Assembly: GCA_949130495.1 (NCBI GenBank)
Contig: OX422207.1
Coordinates: 834,866,073 to 834,930,072 of the forward strand
From: Sambucus nigra
Taxonomy: Eukaryota; Streptophyta; Magnoliopsida; Dipsacales; Adoxaceae
Direction of reading: 5' to 3'
DNA length: 64,000 nucleotides
Within the stretch, counting starts at the first letter, position 1. Every line of letters starts with the position of its first letter. Shown here piece after piece: positions 1 through 12,005 of the stretch. Under the pieces are notes generated by a model. It was given only the letters and a program-made list of their open reading frames with translations. It was not told the DNA's origin and made no database searches. The position numbers were made by a program, and so were the translations under genes.

Positions 1-1860
1 TCGTATTCCCCCAGTTCTACTGCCCAATAAATTAACCTTCCAGACTTCTCTGGTTTATGCAAAGCTTGTCGAAGAGTCATATCAGTGTACACCACAATAG
101 TATGTGCTTGAAAGTAAGGTTTAATCCGTATAGATGCCTCAATCAATGCCAAAGTTAACTTCTCCAACTGTGGATATCTAATTTCTACTCCTCTAAAGGC
201 TTTGTTGGTGTAGTAGAAAAGATTTTGAACTCCATTATCTTCTCATATCAAGGCAGAACTTACAGCTGACTCAGAGAAGGCCAAGTATAAATACAATTTT
301 TCTCCCAACAATGATTGATAAAGCAATGGGGGTGATCCCAAATACTTTTTCAACTCCAGAAAAGCTTTCTCATATTCATTATTCTATTCAAAACTCCTCC
401 TCGACACTTTAAATAATGGTAAACACTTATCTGTAGCTCGGGACACGAATTCGTTTAATGTTGTTACTCGCCCAGTGAGCCTTTGTATATCTTTTTTATA
501 GGTCGGAGACTGCATTTCAATCAATGCCTTGATTTTGTCAAGGTTAATCTCAATTCCCCTTTGATTCACTATGTACCCGAGGAACATACCTTCTTGGACA
601 CTAAATACACACTTGGTCGGATTCAACTTCATCTGGTGCTTCTCTAGTTGATCAAAGGTTTGGCTGAGGTCGATAATGTGGTCATATGCATTTTTGCTCT
701 TCGTCAGCATGTCATCTACGTTTACCTCCATATTTTTGCCAATCTGTTCCTCATAGACTTTGTTCACCAACCTTCGATAAGTAGAAGCTTCATTTTTCAA
801 ACCAAATGGCATAACATTATAGCAATATATTCCTCGAGGAGTAATGAATGAAGTTCTTTCCCTATCTCCGAGTTTTATCTTAATTAATATGCATCCATAA
901 AACTCAATAGTTCATGCCCTGAAGTAGCATCAACAAGTTGATTAATTTTAGGCAAAGGAAAGTGGTCCTTTGGGCAGGCTTTATTCAAATTTGTGAAATC
1001 CATTTGTTATTTTTCCTTTTGACCATAACCACGTTGGCTAACTAATCTAGATATTTCACATCTTCAATGACTGAGGCTTTCTGCAGTTTCTCCACCTCCC
1101 CCTGGATAGTCTGGTTCTTCTCGAGGATAAATACTATACGCCTTTGTGTCAATGGTTTGGCATCCTTATTGACATTGAGATCATGAGAGGAAATTAGGAT
1201 CAATCACAGACATGTCCTCATGACTCCAAGCGAACACGTGCTTTCTCCGTCTCAGGAATTTCACTAGCTCATGTTTAAGAACAGGGTTTAGTGTTGATCC
1301 CACCTGTGTAATTCGCTCTGGCTTGTCGCCATCTAAGATTATATTCTCTGTTGCTTCTAACTTAGAGTCGCTATTGGGCTCAATAATATCCACTTGGTAA
1401 GTGGTGGTCTTTTTCTTTATTTCTTCTAGATTTTCTTGCACAACAAAGGAGTAATAACATTACCGAGCTACTTTCTGATCACCCTTTACCACACCTACAC
1501 CAAATTTAGTCAGTAACTTTAAGCGTTGATGGACTGTGGACAGCACAACTTCGAATTTCTTCAATCCTACCCTTCCCATGATCATATTGTAGGCATAATG
1601 AACATTCTTATCCATTACAAAGAAACGTATCTTCTATATCTGACTTACTGGCTAGGTGTCGATTAACACTTCCATCTTGATTGTGCCCAAGATAAACAAT
1701 TTTTCACCAGAAAATCCTATTAAGGGCCTATGATAAGTTTCCAATTAGCTAAGCTTTAAGTCCAGACTATTAAAGTATGGATAAAACATGATATTCGTCG
1801 AGCTGCCATTATCAATCAATACCCTGGAAATAATTATATCTTGCATTCTGGCCTTGACTA
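1..1860 (-). pseudogene. E1 pol remnant: protease, reverse transcriptase, start of RNase H
   Basis: Reading leftwards, an aspartic protease motif LIDNGSS lies near 1800-1830 (the usual D-S/T-G is D-N-G here). A linker follows at 1181-1441, then RT from about 1030 to 384. The RT catalytic box reads VNVDD, so the first Tyr of YVDD is replaced by Asn. It continues into MPFGLKN, FLGYIVNQRGI and a RNase H segment (1-383) with recognisable KLYLYLA-type sequence. Frame changes at several points and in-frame stops rule out a functional product. Family assignment rests on motif recognition; it is confident for gypsy and less so for the exact Tat subgroup. Confidence 0.85.
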
Positions 1861-3621
1861 CTAGGGGATAATCATGGGGATAAAGTACCCTGAAAGGTCA
1901 TTTTTGGAAAATTCAATCACCAAATTTTCTTTATTAACTTTTCTCGATCTGTCCTCCTCGGCCAGATTGATCCTTTGGATATAGGAGCAAGCTTGAGCCT
2001 CATTGAGGTGAGTTTTCCTTTCATCGGTATGATCTCCTCCTCCCGCGTCTCCACTTGTAATCATCTGACAATCAAAAGATCTAAAACTAAGTATGAATGC
2101 CTTACATTCTAGTTGCCTAGGCCTTCTAGGCAAGTCGGGGTCATCTTCTTGATCATCTTCACGAGTTCTCTTTTTCTCATCCCTAGGCTTGAATGGGGAT
2201 TTTGACCTTCGGCGGGATCCATTGTTATCCTGTCGATCAATAAATCTGTTTAGCTTTCCTCTTTGGATCAGGGTCTTAGTCTCCTTATGTAGATCAATAC
2301 AGCGATCCATCGTATGCCCATGGTCCGTGTGAAATTCATAAAATTTGGACCTATCCCTCTTTTCAGCAGGTGCTCTTAACTTTTCAGGCCAACGTACTTC
2401 TTTGTTGTGCTTTATTTCTTCCAAAACATGGTGGATATCCATCATTAATGGAGTGTAATTATTATATTTTTTGAGCCTATCGGTATTCACTTTTTACTTC
2501 GATTCCTTTTGGTCATTGTGCTCGTTCTTCTCCTTTTTCTCGATTTTGCCTTCAGATTTTATACCTGAGTTTTGTTTAGCTTCCATGGCTTCCTCGACAT
2601 TCATTATCTTAGCTGCTTTATCCATCAACTATGTCATTATCGTTGGAGGATCTTTGGCAAGTGTGTAGTAAAGTTTCTCAAGAAGCATTCCACTCATAAG
2701 GGTTGTGACAACTATTTTTTCCTCGTAATCAATAACTTCCAACTTCTCGTTATTGAAATATGTAATATAATCTCTGGTACTCTCTCCTACCCTTTGCCTT
2801 ACAATTAGCAGATATGTGAATTTTTTCACCAGTTTGTCTTCAAAGCAGAAGTTACCAATAAATATCTCGACGAGTTGGTTGAAATTAAAAATTCATCCTC
2901 GAGGAAGGTTGTTGTACCAAATCTGAGCAGGCCCTGTAATTGTACCTAAAAATTCCCTTCATCTCATTTTATCAGGAACATCATAAATATCAGCTGCTTG
3001 GTACAGCTCTATATGAAGAACATGATCTATTTTCCCATCATATTTAGGAGTAACCATAGGATTTTTAAACTTTGAAGGAGTAGGAAAGTCCACAATAGCT
3101 TGCACAAAAGGAGATCATTTCACAAAACTTCATTGCAAAGCGTTTTTCACCTTCGCCATTTCTCTCAACCTATATTCCAATCGTTGAATAGATCCCTTTC
3201 ATGCATTATTATTGACATCATTACCAGCATCAGATCTATACGTTGCAATTCGGTTATTACGACCAACTATTTATGCTAAACTCTCCTCCTGTGAGGTCTT
3301 CTTGGTACGGACAGATTGTCGGGCACCTGACCTAGATTGGGCTGCACCCTCATGTTGATCGGTTGGTCATCGAGTATTTTTCTATAATGCCCTGTGAACA
3401 TTTCTATTCCTACTACGTCCCAAACAATCAAAGGGAGATGCTCGACTTAACCTTTCTAAAACACTCAATCTTTCAGGAGTAAAAGACTGTCCATTATATG
3501 GTTTTACAGTTGTAAGTGAAGAACTTGCTCTTGGACGGTAAGACGTATCTCTGGTAGTCTGGGATTGGCTATGCCTGCTGTTTCTTGGAGGTGGTGGTGG
3601 AATATTTCCACAAGCGGACAA
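1861..3621 (-). pseudogene. E1 gag remnant
   Basis: Segments at 3382-3621, about 2530-3140 and 1861-2490 read as a retrotransposon gag (the family with the W-x-x-L ... F-x-x-x-F ... ESTRDYI pattern). The 2629-2829 segment contains VGESTRDYITYF, typical of the gag core. The 1861-2490 segment holds FYEFHTDHGHTMDRC, the zinc-finger-like F/C-x2-H...GH-x-T-x2-C motif of Tat elements, followed by a Lys/Arg-rich stretch (about residues 95-125) and the run-in to protease. Frameshifts separate the segments. The protein would be the structural capsid of virus-like particles. Confidence 0.8.
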
Positions 3622-3832
3622 GATAGGAGATCTAACCTATAGTGTTTGGGTTAACTGCCTAATGGTATCTTGCATAGCCTACTGTCCTCTAGCAAGACTA
3701 GAGATGATTCCTGTCAGATTGTTATTTGTTGGCAAGGCAGATGAAATAGGATGAATGTTATCATTCCTGGTGCTTGATTCAGGAATATCACTTATGTGGG
3801 GTAAATGAATGAGTGAAAATGTTTAAAAAATA

Positions 3833-3853
3833 CGTTCCCACAGACGGTGCCAA
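3833..3853 (-). other. E1 primer binding site
   Basis: On the minus strand the LTR end ...TTAACA is followed by GAT and then TTGGCACCGTCTGTGGGAAC. This closely matches the TTGGCGCCGTCTGTGGG sequence that often follows the 5' LTR of plant gypsy elements. It fixes the orientation of E1 and the inner LTR edge. I did not assign the tRNA. Confidence 0.75.
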
Positions 3854-3855
3854 TC

Positions 3856-4331
3856 TGTTAATGTAAAAAACCAGACTAGGTCTAATTATTTCATCACAGA
3901 TAATATTTGTAAGTATAAAAAAAGGACAAAAATGTTTTTAAAGTGGTTCGACTTATGTAGGAAAGCCTATGTCTCTTGTGCTTGTTATTGCCTTGTGTTT
4001 TCCTTTTTATCACTCGCCCTTGACGAAGGGTTTACAACGTATTTATAGCCCATTAGGGAGACAAAAAGATGGAATGTTAAAGGATGGAATGCCTTTATAT
4101 CAGTACAGAATATCCATAATATTTTTGGCTGTTGGCATTTTGTTGATACTGTTGGTCAGCCTCCCTACTGTTGGTCGAGCTTCCTGGTGTTAGTTGGCAT
4201 TCTAGTATTATTGGTCAGCATTCCATGCCTTGGTCGGTGATTATACCCTATTGACTAGGATTATTACCACAATGGATGACACATATCTATTTCTGATTGG
4301 TCCACGTAAATGGATAATTTTTGTATCAACA
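3856..4331 (-). repeat. E1 5' LTR (476 bp)
   Basis: Bounded on the plus strand by TGTTAATG and ATCAACA (TG...CA), so on its own strand it runs TGTTGAT...TTAACA. The inner side abuts the primer binding site. The outer flank GTTAT (4332-4336) would be one copy of the target duplication, the other being outside the window. Several blocks are shared with 33877-34411, for example the GGTCCACRTARATGGATAAT segment before the outer end. Confidence 0.8.
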
Positions 4332-4336
4332 GTTAT

Positions 4337-4748
4337 GAATTTTTTTCTTCATCGTGATGCTTTGCACGTACTGTTTATTATTTCTACTTCTTTGTCTCTT
4401 TGTCTATTTCGAATAAAAATAAAAGGGGGAGCAAATTAAAATGGATTTTTTGATGAGTTTGAATTATGGGGGAGTATTTATTTATGAATTATATTTTGTT
4501 TCAAACTCAATGCATCACGAAGGTATATGTTTATTGTCTCATGTGTGTGGGTAACTATTTGCGAAATTCAATACACAGGGATGAAGACAAAGTTTGAAAG
4601 GGAAGAAGATGAAGACAAAAGAAACTTATATCGTTCCGTTCTAGGGTTGGGAAGTGTGTTAGTATCTTTGTAGTAGGAGATTTGGTTTTTATTTGGTGTT
4701 TGGTATTATTTTGTTTGTTTTGTACCGAAATAGCCAAAGGAGAAGATT
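4337..4748 (+). mobile_element. F: 3' internal tail of a copia element
   Basis: Non-coding AT-rich sequence with the track AAAAGGGGGAGCAAATT at about 4422 and the polypurine tract AGCCAAAGGAGAAGATT ending at 4748. The same arrangement (a TCTATTTC...AAAAGGGG block, later a purine tract, then an LTR starting TGTAMGGACAT or a variant) is found in elements A/B, C and D. E1 inserted into or beside this tail. No coding sequence of F is left in the window. Confidence 0.7.
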
Positions 4749-5386
4749 TGTAAGAACATGTTTTCCAACATTGTTCATAGCACATTTTTAGATTAGTTTG
4801 TCATATCCCGTTACAAATCATCACGCGTCGAGAAGACAAACCGTACTTAAGAATCTCCAAGTTTAAAGACTTTTCGACATCTCAAAATTTATAAAAAAAT
4901 TTAGAGTTTGAATTAATTCATGAAATAATATTTGGGATGCTTCATTTTTATAAAAGACAAACAAGACCGTATTGGTTTCGAAAATATGTTTTCTAAGATA
5001 CCTATAGGCGAAGTTTTTAAATGGGAAAAGTTTTTATTTCTGTCGTTCAAGCGATATATGCAAGTCATTCAAACGACATGCAATGTTGCTACTAACGACA
5101 TGATCATGTCGTTCAAATGACATGGAGAAGTGATTCGAACAATCCATCGACTTAATATTTTTATAAATACTTTTCTTGTGATAAAATTGTTTAAGAATTT
5201 TTCCAACTAGGTTTCTGCATATTTGTTACACGATTTCTTCAAGTTTTGTGTTCCTGAATACTGTTTTCATTCACAACAAAACATCCTGCAATATTTTCTT
5301 GTGAATTAGTTTAGAACCCTAGAAATTTTTGTATCTTTGCATACACTTTTTGTGGAGAGGATCTCCATTGTTGACTTGTAATACCT
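4749..5386 (+). repeat. F 3' LTR, left part
   Basis: Starts TGTAAGAACATG directly after the purine tract. It contains the GTCGTTCAA-type palindrome cluster at about 5040-5150 and a TATA box (TTTATAAATAC, about 5160). The LTR is cut at 5386 by the tandem array and resumes at 26195. The junction word TACCT is present on both sides, once as the last five bases here (5382-5386) and once at 26190-26194. Related in layout to the LTRs of C and D. Confidence 0.75.
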
Positions 5387-5752
5387 TGTAAGGAACAAGT
5401 TTCCGATTGAGTCTCAATGTTGTGTTGGCTCAATTCTGGACAAAAATATTTGAGTCATAGGATAGTGTTCAAGTTTATCCATTCAAGTCTATGACGTGTT
5501 AGTTGAAGACGTATCAGCCAAGATTATTAAGCTTCATCAAATGCTGAGTTTGTTGTGCCTCGTTTCTACGTCACCAACATTGTTCCATTTCCTCCTAAGG
5601 TATGAATGCAATATATATATATATATATAGGAGCTTGGAATAATGTTTATTGGGTGTAATTTTATTTTAAACTGATGTTTATTTTCAGAAGGTTTCTTTA
5701 AAACTTTAAAATAAAGTTTCTAGGCTAAAAATCGAATTTTAAGCATTATGGA

Positions 5753-5945
5753 AGTTCGTTCGATATTGTCGTTCGAACGAGTTTTTCGTTCGAACGAGTT
5801 TTTCGTTCGAACGAGTTTTTGAACGAGAATGTCGTTCGAACGAGTTTTCCAATGAACTTTCCCACTTGGCCACTGGAACTTCGTTAAAAGTGTCATTCGA
5901 ACGAGATTTCGTTAGAAGTGTCCTTCGAACGAAAATCTCATTCGA
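5753..5945. repeat. TCGTTCGAACGA palindrome cluster in LTR1
   Basis: Four copies of the 10-base palindrome CGTTCGAACG, separated by short A/T or G-rich spacers, then three or four degenerate copies (for example CATTCGAACGAG). The cluster starts 366 bp from the LTR start. Homologous clusters lie at the same offset in LTR2 and LTR3. Confidence 0.85.
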
Positions 5946-6212
5946 ACGAGATTTCTGGCGGGAATTTTTTTGGCAGTTTTAATCAGTTTTAATCAGTTTT
6001 TCCCTATGTTCCCACTCACTTTTACCCACTAAATCTTGACAGAAGTTATATGTGAGGGAGCCGTGTTTGAAAAACTAACTTTTGATATTTTCTAAACACC
6101 TTTTTGAGTGAAAATTTTGAGAAAGAAGTTCATGTTTTAAGTCTTAGCATTTTCAAGAACATTACAAAAAAAAAACTTTAGTTTACACCCATAGTTTGTT
6201 TATTCCAACTTA

Positions 6213-6214
<2 letters not shown>

Positions 6215-6276
<62 letters not shown>
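6215..6276. repeat. (AT)31 microsatellite in LTR1
   Basis: Uninterrupted AT dinucleotide repeat. The same site in LTR2 (about 19408) has only a few units and in LTR3 a much longer, MITE-split run, so this is a hypervariable site within the LTR. Confidence 0.95.
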
Positions 6277-6278
<2 letters not shown>

Positions 6279-7079
6279 CTTAGAGTGTTTGGCATCGGGT
6301 TTACTCTACCGAGTTGAAGAGTTCGTTTGGGTTTACTTCTACATCCCATAAAGAAGAAGTTCGTTGTTTTGCTGCAGCATTCTAACATGGTAAAAGGCAT
6401 CATGTGTGGTTGACGGTGGTTCTTAAAGTCCGATCGATGGATTTCGATATCGCGGTGGATCTTCGTGGTTATTCACTAGGTAGAGGTGTGTACAATAAGG
6501 AGCGTCGGGGCTTGGAGGGAGTCAAGTCGAGTGTTGTAAGTCTTTTTATCTTGTACTTGTAAAACCGTACTTAGTGGATTTGAGGCTAGGGACGTCCGAG
6601 ATTTTTTTTCGTTGTGGATTTTTCCTCGTACATCGCGGTGTAGTGGTTGTTTACTTATTTTATCTTTTGCATATCACATTAAATGCATGCTTAAGTAAAA
6701 AGATAAAATTTAGTTTAAATCTCTACTTTCTTAATTTGGTGCTAACTAGTTGTTTTGGTAAAATTCAAATTAACTTAATACAAGTCACTAATTTTATTGG
6801 ATAAAATTGGTTTGGCCTAATTTTATAATATTAAAAATATGGTTTAGGAAAATTCTAGGACTTGGGTGAAATTTCTTTTGGGCTAAAAGTTAAATAGTGA
6901 AAAATATATTTGTTGTTTAATTTAATTTCACTTTGAGTTTTGTTTAATTTTAATTTGAAAGAAATTAAAATTATTTGGTTTGTTGTAAGTTGTTTATGTG
7001 TTTGAACCATCTTTATTCCGCACTTTAAGGAAATTCTTTTTGAAAAATTTAAAATTGGGGGCCTATCGCACTTTCAGAT

Positions 7080-7093
7080 TGGTATGAGAGAAG
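7080..7093 (+). other. Primer binding site of unit A
   Basis: TGGTATGAGAGAAG, three bases after LTR1. It is a mutated form of TGGTATCAGAGC, the standard copia site complementary to the 3' end of initiator tRNA-Met. Unit B has TGGTATTAGAGC at 20208 and element C the perfect word at 42016. Confidence 0.85.
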
Positions 7094-7142
7094 GATCACT
7101 AAATTATTGCGTTTAAGATCCTTTTAAATATTTTTGTCTAAA

Positions 7143-9000
7143 ATGGAATTTTCCCTATTTTCAAAATTTCATATTTTCGATGGTTACAACTACGTGTATT
7201 GGAAAGAGCGCATGAAATCGACACTTAGGTCTATCGATGAGAGGATTTGGTTGTCAGTCGTTAATGGGTGGTCCCCACCTACACATTTAGTAGATAATGA
7301 GCGTGTTCCTAAACCGACCGATAGATGGAGTGAGAATGAATTTAAACTTGCAAATTTTAATTCTCGTGATTTAAATGCCTTGTTTAGCGCTGTCACACCA
7401 GATGAATTCCGTCGCATTTTGACGTGTGAAATCGCTAAAGAAGCTTGGGATATTTTACAACTCACTCATGAAGGAACTAGTGTCATAAAAGCTTCGAAAC
7501 TCCAAAACCTCACCACTCAATTTGAAACCATCGAAATGAATGAAAAAGAAACTTCTGATGAATTTTATGCTAGACTTTCCGATATAGTTAATTCATCTTT
7601 TGGTTTGGGAGAGAAAATACCCGACAACTGAGTAATAAAGAAAATTTTAAGGTCCCTACCCGATATATTTATTCCTAAGGTGACTGTGTTAAATTCTTTA
7701 CCCACTTTAGCCTCTACGAAATTAAAAGAGCTCATAGGTGATTTACAAACCTATTAACTAGACATGTTTCCCTCCAAAACTGAAAAGAAAATAGAAAAGG
7801 GCGTTGCTTTGAAAGCCCAAAAAGAGGAAAAACAAGTAGTACATAGTGAAAGTGAGAGTGACTCGGAAGATATGGCCTTGTTTGCTAGAAAATTTCGAAA
7901 ACTTCTTAAATTTAACAAAGATAAATTTAAAAATGATTTTAAGAAATTTGAAAAGTCTAAGCATGACAAAGCCGAAAAGATCCCTAAAACTTTTAATGAA
8001 AATTTAAATAGGGACGAGTCAAATAGGTGTTATGGTTGTGAAGGGTATGGCCATAGGGCTTTTGACTGCCCCACTAAACTAAGGAGAGAGGGTAAGCAAC
8101 CAATTTCCTATAATACAACCCTTAGTGATAGTGATAAAGAAGAGGGACCAAATTCCCCCACTAAGCCCAACTTTGTGGCTTTTATGGCTAGTCATGTGAG
8201 TACCGATAATGAATCTTCCCATGAAGATATACAAATACATGACACTTTCGAGGTCAAAGTTTATGATTCCCTTACTTTTGATGGTTACGAGAGTGAAAAA
8301 GAGAGAGAAAGTGATGATGAGGTTGATGTGAGTGAACTTTAATTTGCATTTCAAGAATTATACGAAGAATCTATTAAATTTATATGAAGAATCTATTAAA
8401 TTAAAAAGAGAAAATTTGAAGTTAGTAACTAGTTTGAAAGAGCGTATCGAGGTCATTAATGAGAATGTTTTAGTGGAAGACCTTAGGACACGTGAGAGAG
8501 ATCTTCGTGAGAAGCTTGAGTATATAGAATGCGAGAGAGATAACCTTAGGGGTTTAATGGAGTCAATGAAAAAGGAGCTTCTCGAGTTTGAAGAGCGCAA
8601 TATTCTATTAGAGTCTAATATTTTAGAATTAGAAAATAAATTAAAAGACTCTAGTAAAGTCAAATTTGATTTGGAGTGTCGTTCGGAGAAATTAGATAAA
8701 ATATTAGGAACGGTTCAAATAAAAATGACACTTGTGGTTTAGGCTTCGATACTTGTAAAGAGTCAACTCTTAAAGCCAAAACCAATGTTTTTGGAGAATC
8801 CTCTAGGAACAATGTTATAGATCATTCCATAGGTGAGTCTTTTTGCCGAGTCTTTAGGTGCTCACATTGTGGTCGAAAAGGTCATCATAAGAAATTTTGT
8901 TTTGATCTTAAATGCGGTCCTAGAAAATCCCAACGTAAGGCAACCGAGGTAGCCAAAATTCCTACACCCCGAGATCATCATTCGTCATTAGTTTGGGTTA
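7143..9000 (+). pseudogene. gag A of the copia array
   Basis: The ATG at 7143 starts a copia-type gag polypeptide (UBN2-like): FDGYNYVYWKERMK near the start, then W-S...FKLANFNSRDLNALF and EAWDILQLTHEGTSVIKASK. In-frame stops fall near 7629 and 7758. The frame then continues (7764-8342) through an acidic/Lys-rich region to a zinc knuckle CYGCEGYGHRAFDC. A stop replaces a Gln codon at about 8340, and a 22-base local duplication (ATCTATTAAATT repeated, about 8360-8402) shifts the frame into a long coiled coil (8332-8742). A second zinc knuckle CSHCGRKGHHKKFC follows another frameshift. No pol follows. The product would be the particle protein that lets a gag-only element be packaged, with enzymes supplied by another element. 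Confidence 0.85.
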
Positions 9001-9527
9001 GGAGATTCGACTTGGTAGTTTTACAAAATAGGACTTTTGATTCTCATTTACTTTCACATGCTTCCTCACTTGCTAAATCTAAAGGTTGAATGTGTTAGTT
9101 GTTTGCATACTTTAGCTTTTGTGCTTCATGCTATATCATCATGCTAATTGTATGCGTGTTTTAATTATTTTCTAGTCTATGCTCCATGCCTAATCACATG
9201 CTAGAATTATGATTTATGTTTATCTTTTGTTTTATATTTTTTTTCAATTTTTAGTTTGCATTAAATATGAGAAATACAAAAATATTTTTATTTATCATTT
9301 GTGTTTTACTGTGTTAGTAATTTAAGATTAATGAAAAATACAAATGATTTTTGTATGTCTTTTGAGGAAATATTTTTATTTTTTGCTTAAAAATTGTCAA
9401 AATCTCAAAAAGATTTGTTTTTTTGTGTATTTTAGTTTTACAGACTCTATGTGGCATATACTTGTGTTTGAATCCCTTCTTCTTCGCTTCCATGTGGCTA
9501 GAACTTTTGGTTAAGATTGTCAATTCT
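9001..9527 (+). other. 3' non-coding internal region of unit A, left of the CACTA insertion
   Basis: AT-rich sequence matching 22110-22635 of unit B, with no coding potential. It stops at the target duplication TCT (9525-9527) of the CACTA element and resumes at 17251. Confidence 0.8.
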
Positions 9528-9548
9528 CACTACACCAAAAACAGGAAA

Positions 9549-9900
9549 CTGGCACGGTTTAAAATAGTGCCAAATGCAATCTGGCACGGTTACAAACCGT
9601 GCCAGAATCAGGGGTGCTAGATTTTCTGGTGCGATTTAAAACCGTGCTAGATTTTTCAATCTGGCACGCTTTCGGCACGCTTTTAAACTGTGCCAGTTTT
9701 TTATCTGACCCGCTTTTAAATCGTGCTAGATGTGAAATCTGGCACGCTTTTAACACATGTTGAAACCGTGACAATTGTCTATTTTCTGGCACGCTTTTGG
9801 CACAGTTATAAAGCGTGCCAGATTTTTTTATAAGCGTGCTCAATTTTATAAATTGGCACGATTTTGGCGCAGTTTTAAACCGTGCTAGATTTTTCAATTA
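9549..9900. repeat. Left subterminal repeats of the CACTA element
   Basis: About a dozen direct and inverted copies of CTGGCACGGTTTAAA / TTTAAACCGTGCCAG with point differences, for example TGGCACGGTTACAAACCGTGCC. In this superfamily such repeats are the binding sites of the transposase accessory protein. Confidence 0.88.
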
Positions 9901-10084
9901 ATAAAAAAAATAGGAAACAAATCTGAAAAATCTGCAAATTCCAAATCTGGTATGAAAAATATTTATTATTTGCAAAAAAAATCAAGAAAATTGACAAATT
10001 ATGAATATCGCAGGTTGTTGATAAACTAATGAGCATACAAACTTCAAAAAATTGCACGAGATAATATCAATATAAAGCCCGCAT

Positions 10085-10310
10085 GTCCATAAAAGTCGAC
10101 AATGACTTCAAAAATTACAAGATTTAATAGTTCCCAGATAAAAAAAATTGGTTAGAGTTTCCCCTATTTTTTTAGCATTCCAAAACCTGCTAACATAAAA
10201 TCTACCAATATAAAGCCCGCATGGCCGTAAAAGTCGACAATAAAACTACTATAGCCAGCACCGCCATAAAAGTAAACAATAAAACTACTAAAGCCTGCTC
10301 GGCCATAACA
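10085..10310. repeat. Short local repeats (about 50 bp)
   Basis: Three or four diverged copies of a block containing GCCCGCATGGCCGTAAAAG, AAAGTCGACAATAAAACTA and related words. They sit between the subterminal repeats and the 168-bp array. No coding potential. Confidence 0.6.
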
Positions 10311-10518
10311 CAAAAAATAGAATCCTGAATATTAACACTAAATAAATAATCCCCCTGTTGTAAAGCATTGACTTCTTCATGTGTTCCAAGTGGATAAAAG
10401 CTAGCGATTGAACGTCATCTTACAAAAAAGATAGGACACAAAAAAGATACGATATTAGTAACCAAGTCATTTTAAAAAATAAGTATTCAAGCACAAAAAT
10501 TGCATATACGAGTCACAA

Positions 10519-12005
10519 TTATTATTATATTCTCAAACTGAAAGTCTCGTGAGCATGTGGTTAGTTCATACGAGTTACATTAATCTCATATGATGTGTTA
10601 GTACCTCTTACGTGGCCCATTGAGCGTTGGTTTGTATTTTCACCCTTTAACGGCTTGTTTTTAAGTCTAATCTAGAAATTTTCAAATTATCATCATATGC
10701 TCAAACTGGGAGACCCGTGACTACGCGGCCAGTTCTTACGAGTTACATTGGTCCCGTGCGAGGTGTTAGTGCCTCTTACGGGGACATTTGGGGGCTGGTT
10801 TGGGTTTCACCCTTTAACGACTTATTTTTAAGCCTAATCTAGATATTTTCAAATTATAATCATAATCATAAATCGGTGACCCGTGACTATGCGGTCAGTT
10901 CCTACGAGTTACATATGTACCGTGAGAGGTGTCCAGGCCTCTTATGGGGTGGTTTGGGAACTGGTTTAGGTTTTCAACCTTTAACGACCTGTTTAATACT
11001 AATATAAATATTTTTAAATTATCTTCATATTCTCAATTTGGGAGACTCATGACTACGCGGTCAGTTCCAACGTAGTGTTCATGTCTCTTATGGGGTCGTT
11101 TGGGGCCTGGTTTGGGGTTTCACCCTTTTAACGGCTTATTTTTAAACCTAAGTTAAGTATTTTAAAATTATAATCATATTCTCAAACCGGGAGAACTGTG
11201 ACTACGCGATCAGTTCGTATAAGTTATGTTGGTCCCGTGCGAGGTGTTAGTGCCTCTTATTGGGCCGTTTGGAGGCTGATTTGCGTTTTCACCCTTTAAC
11301 GGCTTATTTTTGTGCCTAGACTAGATACTTTCAAATTATCGTCATATTCTCAAACCGGAAGAACTGTGACTATGCGATCCGTTCCTACGAGTTACATTGG
11401 TCCTGTGCGAGGTGTTAGTGCCTCTTACGGGGACGTTTGGGGGCTAGTTTGAGTTTTCACCCTTTAACGGCTTATTTTTAAGCCTAATCTAGATATTTTT
11501 AAATTATCATCATGTTCATAAATCGGTAGACTGGTGACTACGCGGTCAGTTCCTACGAGTTACATATGTACCATACGAGGTGTCCAGGCCTCTTACGGGG
11601 TCGTTTGGGAACTGGTTTAGGTTTTCACCCTTTAATGGCTTGTTTTTAACCCTAAGCTAGATATTTTCAAATTATCATCATATTCTCAAACCAGGAGATC
11701 TGTGACTACGCGATCAGTTCCTACGAGTTACGTTAGTCTCATACGAGGTGTTAGTGCCTCTTACGAGACCATTTGGGGGTTGCTTTGGGTTTTCACCCTT
11801 TAACAGCTTGTTTTCAAGCCTAAGTCTACAGATTTGCAAATTCTCATTATATTCTCAAACAGGGAGTCCCGTGACTACGCGGTCATTTTCTATGAGTTAC
11901 ATTGGTCCCACGTGAGGTGTTCATGCCTCTTACGGGATCGTTTGGGAGTTGGTTTGGGTTTTCACCCTTTAACAGCTTGTTTTTAAACCTAATCTAGATA
12001 TTTCC
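10519..12005. repeat. Nine-copy tandem array, unit about 168 bp, inside the CACTA element
   Basis: Each unit begins about AAATTATCATCATATTCTCA and contains GTGACTACGCGGTCAGTTCC, ACGAGTTACAT, GGTGTTAGTGCCTCTTACGG and TTTCACCCTTTAACGGCTT. Unit starts lie near 10519, 10684, 10850, 11020, 11163, 11332, 11500, 11668 and 11836, ending about 12005. The spacing is 165-170 bp except one shortened unit of about 143 bp. The units are well diverged, so the array is not recent. Confidence 0.9.

Larger units (their letters stand above)
1..4331 (-). mobile_element. E1: 5' part of a decayed Ty3/gypsy (Tat-like) retrotransposon, truncated by the window edge
   Basis: The element runs right to left: 5' LTR (3856-4331), primer binding site, gag, protease, RT and RNase H, with the RNase H leaving the window at base 1. 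The order gag-PR-RT-RNase H and the gag zinc-like motif (C/H pattern before the protease) are those of the plant Tat/Ogre group. Every domain is broken by stops and frameshifts, so this is an old, inactive copy. Its LTR is related to the LTR at 33877-34411, which belongs to a separate copy (E2). Integrase and the 3' LTR lie outside the window. Confidence 0.85.
5387..7076 (+). repeat. LTR1 of the copia array (1690 bp)
   Basis: TGTAAGGAACAAG... to ...CGCACTTTCA, preceded by TSD TACCT and followed by GAT plus a primer binding site. Holds a cluster of the palindrome TCGTTCGAACGA at 5753-5945 (four full CGTTCGAACG cores plus degenerate ones), a (TA)n run near 5611 and a longer (AT)31 run at 6215-6276. 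No purine tract precedes it, in contrast to LTR2 and LTR3, which marks it as the outermost 5' LTR. Confidence 0.85.

Noticed and set aside
3969..4439. Plus-strand frames in and beside the E1 LTR
   Set aside because: Hydrophobic frames in T-rich LTR sequence, not conserved in the related E2 LTR.
5753..5945. CRISPR-like short repeats
   Set aside because: Palindromes are 10-12 bp with short variable gaps, present in LTRs at the same offset; not a spacer array.
7190..7465. 91-codon minus-strand frame (and its twin at 20318-20593)
   Set aside because: Exact shadow of the gag A/B coding sequence in the opposite strand; conserved only because gag is.
10519..12005. CRISPR-like array
   Set aside because: The repeats are long, contiguous and diverged with no unique spacers; this is a plant transposon, so a tandem repeat is the right reading.
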